A model generated the notes under the pieces. The model saw only the letters and a list, made by a program, of their open reading frames with translations, was not told the origin of the DNA and made no database searches. Below are positions 47,816-51,821 of a stretch of 51,821 nt of DNA, piece after piece. How positions within the stretch are numbered: the stretch's first letter is position 1; each line of letters opens with the position of its first letter. Both the position numbers and the translations under genes were made by a program. Origin of the DNA: Candidatus Omnitrophota bacterium (GTDB lineage Bacteria; Omnitrophota; Gorgyraeia; Gygaellales; Profunditerraquicolaceae); contig JAPLLY010000057.1 of assembly GCA_026387315.1 (NCBI GenBank), forward strand, positions 1 through 51,821, given 5' to 3'.

Positions 47816-48655
47816 ATGAAAAAAGAAATAATTGTGCAATTGAATAAAACGTTCGAAGAGTCGGCTTATACCCAAAATGGTGTTGAATACTGGATGGCGC
47901 GGGATATACAGAAGTTATTAGATTATACAGATTGGCGCAATTTTCTATTGGTTGTAGACAAAGCTAAGATTGCGTGTTTAAGGTCTGGGCAAAATATTGC
48001 CGACCATTTCGTTGACGTCAACAAAATGGTCAAATTAGGTTCAGGTAGCGAGCGGCAAATCGAAGATATTATGCTTACCCGGTATGCCTGTTATCTTATT
48101 GCTCAAAATGGCGATCCTCGTAAGGAGCAGATCGCTTTTGCTCAAAGTTATTTTGCTATTCAAACCCGCAGGCAGGAATTGCTGGAAGAACGTATTGCGT
48201 TGGTGGAGAGGGTGCGTGCGCGCGAAAAACTAGCTGATACCGAATCAGAACTCTCAGGGGTTGTCTATGTGCGTGGCGTTGATGGAGAGGGTTTTGCGCG
48301 GCTACGTAGTAAGGGCGACCACGCTCTTTTTGGTGGAAACACAACGTTGGATATGAAAAAGAAGCTAGGCGTGCCTGAGAAGAGGCCGTTGGCCGATTTC
48401 TTACCGACTATAACCATTAAAGCTAAAGATCTTGCCGCGGAAATAACGAGCTTTAATACCAAAAAGAATGATTTACGCGGTGAATCGGCTATAACGGGAG
48501 AACATGTAAAGAATAATAGAGATCTCCGTGAATTACTTGGGAAAAGCGGCATAAAGCCTGAAGTTTTGCCTCCGGAGGAAGATATTAAGAAGCTACAGCG
48601 TCGGCTTAGCTCTGAAGGTAAAAAGATTGCCAAGGATGTAAAAAAGTTAAAGTAG
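47816..48655 (+). CDS. dinD: DinD-like DNA-damage-inducible protein D
   Basis: A 279-residue protein matching DinD, known in E. coli to be SOS-induced and to inhibit RecA filaments. The N-terminal BRO-type domain (VEYWMARDIQKLLDYTDWRNFLLVVDKAKIAC) and the conserved ELSGVVYVRGVDGEGFARLRSKGDHALFGG and KLGVPEKRPLADFLPTITIKAKDLAAEIT blocks are clear. AAGGAG lies nine bases before the ATG. No LexA-like box was seen; instead the GTTAGA-N15-CGTCTATT motif precedes it. Confidence 0.92.
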   Translation: MKKEIIVQLNKTFEESAYTQNGVEYWMARDIQKLLDYTDWRNFLLVVDKAKIACLRSGQNIADHFVDVNKMVKLGSGSERQIEDIMLTRYACYLIAQNGDPRKEQIAFAQSYFAIQTRRQELLEERIALVERVRAREKLADTESELSGVVYVRGVDGEGFARLRSKGDHALFGGNTTLDMKKKLGVPEKRPLADFLPTITIKAKDLAAEITSFNTKKNDLRGESAITGEHVKNNRDLRELLGKSGIKPEVLPPEEDIKKLQRRLSSEGKKIAKDVKKLK

Positions 48656-48666
48656 GCCTTGAATAA

Positions 48667-48870
48667 TTATCTTACAACGCTTTCTTTAACATAGATCTCA
48701 AAGGTATTGCCCTTTAATCTTATCCTGTATATTCGCGACTTGGGAATCCATGATTTCCTGCCGTTATCTATTAGTATCGCTTTATCCGTTTCGTGGATTA
48801 TTCTAACTGGCGCCCAGATGAATCTTTCCTTATGGTATATGGCGTTATGGACGCTAAATGGCCAGCTCAT
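48667..48870 (-). CDS. Small protein, 67 residues
   Basis: A minus-strand frame encoding MSWPFSVHNAIYHKERFIWA followed by PVRIIHETDKAILIDNGRKSWIPKSRIYRIRLKG, a small beta-barrel-like pattern. The IPKSRI motif resembles short proteins that accompany phage and plasmid genes. Its start overlaps the stop of the HTH gene at 48867 (ATGA), which argues that both are real and co-translated. No family is named with confidence. Confidence 0.6.
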   Translation of the reverse strand: MSWPFSVHNAIYHKERFIWAPVRIIHETDKAILIDNGRKSWIPKSRIYRIRLKGNTFEIYVKESVVR

Positions 48871-49082
48871 TTTTCGCCTCCTTGAATAGTTTTATAAAAC
48901 TTATAGGCTTTTATAACTGTTCCTTTCGAAATATTTAAACTCTTGGTTATGTCTTTGCAAGGCATACCCAGTAAACGTAATTCTGTTATCTTTTTGGCTA
49001 ATTTTTGATATAATGGGGTTCGCTGTAAGGGTTGGATTATAATATTGGCGGTTATTTCGGACGTGGTTCGAATTGGTTGCAT
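48867..49082 (-). CDS. Small helix-turn-helix protein
   Basis: A 71-residue minus-strand protein: LYQKLAKKITELRLLGMPCKDITKSLNISKGTVIKAYKFYK is a homeodomain-like helix-turn-helix of the resolvase type (recognition helix SKGTVIKAYKFYK). The end overlaps the next gene by four bases. It may regulate or accompany transposition or recombination; no DNA target is evident. Confidence 0.65.
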   Translation of the reverse strand: MQPIRTTSEITANIIIQPLQRTPLYQKLAKKITELRLLGMPCKDITKSLNISKGTVIKAYKFYKTIQGGEK

Positions 49083-49109
49083 TCGGGTCCGTAAAATTGC
49101 CTTAGTTTA

Positions 49110-49472
49110 ATGTCGAGCAAATTTAGCCCGAGTGCAGCGAGGACTAGAGTTACTTTGAGAAAAGGAATATACAATTTTCCCTGGTTTGTTTATATTTTAG
49201 AGTGCCAGGACAAAACTTTATATGTAGGTGTGACATTAGATGTTTTAAGGCGTTTTAAGGAACACAATACTACCAATAAATGTAAATACACGAGATCCCG
49301 CAAGCCATTGAAATTAGTCTATCGGGAAGAATGTTTAGATTATCACACTGCTAGAAATAGAGAGTCAGAGATTAGGAAGTTTAGCAGGAAAAAGAAATTA
49401 GAATTGATTGATATAGGTAAAGATTCCTCGCTCCGAAAAGCGGGGCTCGGGATAAAAAAAATTACTGTGTAA
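49110..49472 (+). CDS. GIY-YIG nuclease-superfamily protein (UPF0213-like)
   Basis: A 120-residue protein with the GIY-YIG core WFVYILECQDKTLYVGVTLDVLRRFKEHN (residues 25-53; the VYI and YVG strands, then the catalytic arginine), and YREECLDYHTARNRESEIRKFSRKKKLELI, which carries the conserved glutamate. Stand-alone proteins of this type are often found on accessory DNA, with uncertain function. The ATG at 49110 has no good ribosome-binding site and the first 24 residues do not fit the family, so the true start may differ. Confidence 0.85.
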   Translation: MSSKFSPSAARTRVTLRKGIYNFPWFVYILECQDKTLYVGVTLDVLRRFKEHNTTNKCKYTRSRKPLKLVYREECLDYHTARNRESEIRKFSRKKKLELIDIGKDSSLRKAGLGIKKITV

Positions 49473-49477
49473 ATTTT

Positions 49478-49560
49478 GGAGGGGTCGCGTAGTGGTCGAG
49501 CGCGCGTGTTTGGAAAACACGTAACCGCAAGGTTCCAGGGTTCGAATCCCTGCCTCTCCG
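49478..49560 (+). tRNA. tRNA-Ser (GGA)
   Basis: Acceptor GGAGGGG/CCTCTCC, anticodon arm CGTGT-TTGGAAA-ACACG with anticodon GGA, short type II variable arm, T-arm CAGGG-TTCGAAT-CCCTG, discriminator G. It lies inside the accessory region. Confidence 0.94.
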
Positions 49561-49596
49561 TTTTGATTTTTAAGCATAACTGATAGATAGACGATA

Positions 49597-49638
49597 AACG
49601 CCTTAACTTGTGTAATTATGACAGGTTAGGGCGTTTTT
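49597..49638 (+). terminator. Terminator after tRNA-Ser(GGA)
   Basis: ACGCCTTAAC and GGTTAGGGCGT pair around an AT-rich loop and are followed by TTTTTT. Confidence 0.8.
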
Positions 49639-49712
49639 TGTTTTCTTGGTATTCTTGGGATTTATGATGTTTTTGGTTTGATTTGTGATTTGTTACGCTA
49701 CGGGAGGAATCT

Positions 49713-50379
49713 ATGAAAAGAATGACTCCAGCTACAAGGCTGCTTCGTGATGTATTAAAAGGCAAATACTTACTGATTGCTTATTCTCTAATAGAAGGCT
49801 ACCTCAAAACATGCTACGAATCTCTGTATAAAACCAAGATCTATTACCTGGCTCAGAAAGGTACGGATTTTATTGATGAAGAAGAATGCTTAGCTAAAGA
49901 CTACCGCTTTGAAAAAAGCTGTCTTGGAGTAAACACATATATCCAGCACAATATGATAGTAGGGGCCTATTTTCAGCTTAAAAAGCACCTAGTGATTAAA
50001 GAATGGGCCTGCGCATGGATTTTAAGAATAGGCGAGCATAGAAGGGCCCTAGTACCCGACAGCTTTATAGTGCTTCAGTTCGGCACAGTTATTGCCTTGG
50101 AAATCGAAACTCAATCTAAGAAGCTTTCTGAGTTGAAGAGGATGGTTGACATATACCGTTATGATATTGACAAAAAGTCCAAGTATCACGGAGTTTGACT
50201 ATGAAGGTATTAAAAAGAGGCTGTTTCATCTTGCGCCGGAATTTTGTTCAAGGGCTTTTGTTTTGGCGGATTTAGATATGTTTAATCAAGGATTGTGTTT
50301 TTATGCAAATGAAGTAAGGAGTTTAGAAGAGGTGTTTAAATTATTGGCGGAGAAAAGAAAAAATGGACAAGAGCTTTAG
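49713..50379 (+). pseudogene. Replication-relaxation-like protein, probably frameshifted
   Basis: The first part (49713-50198, 161 residues) carries RRALVPDSFIVLQFGTVIALEIETQSKKLSELKRMVDIYRYDI, the core of the replication-relaxation (Replic_Relax) family found on conjugative elements and plasmids. It stops after KSKYHGV. A second frame from about 50185 continues with FDYEGIKKRLFHLAPEFCSRAFVLADLDMFNQGLCFYANEVRSLEEVFKLL to 50379, which reads as the missing C-terminus. One frameshift near 50180-50200 would explain both. GGGAGGA precedes the start. Confidence 0.6.
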
Positions 50380-51274
50380 CATAAGAAAATTAGCCGTCAG
50401 ATTATTATTAATACTTCCGCTTATCTATATAGGCTTTGGCTGGTATGTCGGCTTAAACTACGGAAGAAAGGGTGTTATTTTGGGGCCCTATCCGGATATT
50501 CCTGTGGTAATGAAGACTAAGCTTTTAGGCTCTTCTCTTGAGGATATTTCTGGCAGCAACGCGCTAGTTATGGTTGTACCGCCAGGAGAAGCGGCTAAAC
50601 CTGATCAAGACTCAACCTATTTTAAAATAACTAGCTATTTTGAAATTCCTGGAACTTGGGACTTTGATTTTACATCTTCTAACACTGGCCAGAGGTCCTT
50701 TGCTTTAACCGGAAGCTACTCCCGCGTCATAACTCATGAGCTTAAAAATCCGAAGCGAAGCTTAGGAAGCATGTCAGTAAGTCAGCTTAATGATTTTCTT
50801 AAAGCAACCGGAAGAATCAAGGATATGGAAAAGTTAAAGTCTTATCTTTTTCTTGCAAGGCTGGAAGAGAAATATCCTTGGTTATATTCTGATACAGTGT
50901 TTTTATCCAGGGCAATGGGAAATATCTTTAACGATAATATGGCCCCTTATGACATCTTGGGTTTAACAGGCTTATTGGTTTTATTTATCGCTTTAAGTAT
51001 AAGGAGTATTTGGCTATGGATGTATTATTTATTTTGGGTATTTGCTTATTGGCTGGCTAGGATTGGCTATCACGACCCGAATCTTGCCATGAGTAACGAT
51101 GGATGGCAGGTAATCCTCTGGAGTTTTTGGAACGGTTTTATCCAGAAAGAAGGCAGGTTATTTTTGGTGATTGCTATTGGTGGTTCGGTAGTCTTCTTTG
51201 GGGCAGCCGGTCTAGTACATATAATCAGATGTATTCTTAATAAAAATGAGAAACAGGAGATCTTTAAATCTTAA
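50363..51274 (+). CDS. Membrane protein, unknown function
   Basis: A 303-residue protein with an N-terminal membrane helix (about 10-30), an extracytoplasmic region (about 35-190), and three further helices (about 192-210, 216-233 and 265-287). DSTYFKITSYFEIPGTWDFDFTSSNTGQRSF suggests a beta-rich outer domain. The start overlaps the preceding frame by 17 bases. No family is recognised. It may belong to a conjugation or phage-related module with its neighbours, but nothing proves it. Confidence 0.7.
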   Translation: MDKSFSIRKLAVRLLLILPLIYIGFGWYVGLNYGRKGVILGPYPDIPVVMKTKLLGSSLEDISGSNALVMVVPPGEAAKPDQDSTYFKITSYFEIPGTWDFDFTSSNTGQRSFALTGSYSRVITHELKNPKRSLGSMSVSQLNDFLKATGRIKDMEKLKSYLFLARLEEKYPWLYSDTVFLSRAMGNIFNDNMAPYDILGLTGLLVLFIALSIRSIWLWMYYLFWVFAYWLARIGYHDPNLAMSNDGWQVILWSFWNGFIQKEGRLFLVIAIGGSVVFFGAAGLVHIIRCILNKNEKQEIFKS

Positions 51275-51288
51275 AGGGAACTTAAAAT

Positions 51289-51483
51289 ATGCAAATGCAA
51301 AATCTTAGTTTAGCAGAAATAGGATTAATAATTATTGTCATCTTTGGCTTGTATCTCCTGCCTGCATTAATTTACTTTCTAAGGCGGAATAAAAACTGGA
51401 TGGCAGTATTTTTACTTAATCTTTTCTTAGGATGGACTGGTATTGGTTGGGTAGTTGCTTTAGTTTGGTCTGTAATGCGTTAA
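51289..51483 (+). CDS. Superinfection immunity-like membrane protein
   Basis: A 64-residue protein with two membrane helices (about 9-31 and 37-60) and the pattern YLLPALIYFLRRNKNWMAVFLLNLFLGWTGIGWVVALVWSV, which matches the T4 Imm-like superinfection immunity family. The NLFLGWTxIGWVxALxWA segment is the family signature. In phage T4 the relative blocks DNA entry by a second phage. Here it sits in the accessory region and may act in phage exclusion. The preceding gene ends 14 bases earlier. Confidence 0.82.
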   Translation: MQMQNLSLAEIGLIIIVIFGLYLLPALIYFLRRNKNWMAVFLLNLFLGWTGIGWVVALVWSVMR

Positions 51484-51663
51484 TCCTTCCTTTTCTCATC
51501 TTCTTTAGGCTTTAGCCTCCCTTAGTGGTTTTGAGTGATTTTTTTGTGCCTGATATGCGGTTGTCTTCGCAAGGCTTGTTGGAGGGATTGCGCGAAGGCT
51601 ACCGCAGGCAAATAGCTTTAAGTGCTTGGGGATATTTTTTGGTTGTTTCTTGGGATATCTCTG

Positions 51664-51669
51664 ATATAA
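51664..51669 (+). promoter_or_regulatory. -10 element before the last gene
   Basis: An extended TGA-TATAAT lies about 31 bases before the start codon at 51700; no good -35 was found. The rest of 51484-51699 shows no gene. Confidence 0.45.
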
Positions 51670-51699
51670 TATGGCATAAAATGTAACAGAGGAGCCCTA

Positions 51700-51821
51700 A
51701 TGAAAGAATTGTCTGAAGCTTATACCGCAGAAGATGTCGCTCAATATCTTAAACTCCATCCTTACACTGTACGTCGTCTAGCCCGCGAGAAGAAAATACC
51801 GGCGTTTCGCGTCGGTGGCCA
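51700..51821 (+). CDS. Excisionase/MerR-like DNA-binding protein, partial
   Basis: The frame runs off the window. Its first 40 residues, MKELSEAYTAEDVAQYLKLHP then YTVRRLARE and IPAFRVGG, form the helix-turn-helix_17 excisionase domain. GAGGAG precedes the ATG by five bases. Such proteins either direct excision of mobile elements or act as the DNA-binding head of larger proteins; the missing part would decide. Confidence 0.85.
   Translation, partial: MKELSEAYTAEDVAQYLKLHPYTVRRLAREKKIPAFRVGG

Noticed and set aside
37844-49560. Direct-repeat attachment sites formed by the tRNA-Ser 3' ends
   Set aside because: The 3' ends of the three tRNA-Ser genes share only normal T-loop identity; no longer duplicated segment of a tRNA end was seen in the island.

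Overview
Organism. The window reads as the chromosome of a Gram-negative (diderm) bacterium. It carries an outer-membrane and lipid A block (bamA, ompH/skp, lpxD, an lpxC-fabZ fusion, lpxA, lpxI), a non-mevalonate isoprenoid gene (ispE), split transketolase, a SpoVG protein, a mS38/bS22-like mini-protein, and very many intergenic palindromes. This mix fits the PVC side of the tree, most likely Candidatus Omnitrophota. That placement is inferred from gene content; there is no rRNA in the window to test it.

Layout. 0.1-6.1 kb: eno with a structured leader repeat, ftsB/divIC, initiator tRNA, a 39-residue membrane peptide, a PilZ protein, a small lysine-rich protein and a GH94-type glycoside phosphorylase. 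6.2-10 kb: hisG, a 36-residue mS38-like protein, a TPR lipoprotein/periplasmic protein and the two transketolase halves, tightly overlapped. 10-19.2 kb: ispE, spoVG, tRNA-Gln, a toxin-antitoxin pair, glmU, prs, then the ribosome/replication run rplY-pth-rpsF-ssb-rpsR-rplI-dnaB. 19.3-28 kb: bamA-ompH-lpxD-lpxC/fabZ-lpxA-lpxI, a CBM48-like protein, a radical SAM protein and tRNA-Arg. 28.2-35.5 kb: an unusual fimbria-like secretion locus with a repeat adhesin, two paralogous pilin-like proteins, a chaperone-like protein, and a large outer-membrane protein joining TPR, CpaC-like, barrel and SdrB-like parts. It faces a convergent small secreted protein whose leader looks like a GEMM-family riboswitch with two terminators. 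35.6-38 kb: tRNA-Lys, serS, a membrane protein, two tRNA-Ser.

38-51.8 kb is an accessory island starting at tRNA-Ser(CGA), with a third tRNA-Ser (GGA) inside it. It holds a decayed serine recombinase, two copies of the recombinase promoter region flanking a NYN nuclease gene, a coiled-coil membrane protein, an XRE regulator, radC, a truncated cytosine methyltransferase, an Mrr-type nuclease, a truncated vsr, a broken phage-like gene, rhuM, a secreted PLD protein, dinD, small HTH genes, a GIY-YIG protein, a frameshifted replication-relaxation-like gene, two membrane proteins and the start of an excisionase-like gene. Seven tRNA genes are present; there is no rRNA operon and no CRISPR.

Most notable. 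(1) radC, rhuM and dinD, scattered through the island, share an upstream motif GTTAGA-N15-CGTCTATT with identical spacing, which looks like an alternative-sigma (ECF-like) promoter and suggests a co-regulated DNA-stress/defence set. (2) The fimbria-like locus has an outer-membrane component of unfamiliar architecture and putative RNA switches on both sides. (3) At least four families of palindromic repeats occupy gene ends, and two of them have entered coding sequences in frame.
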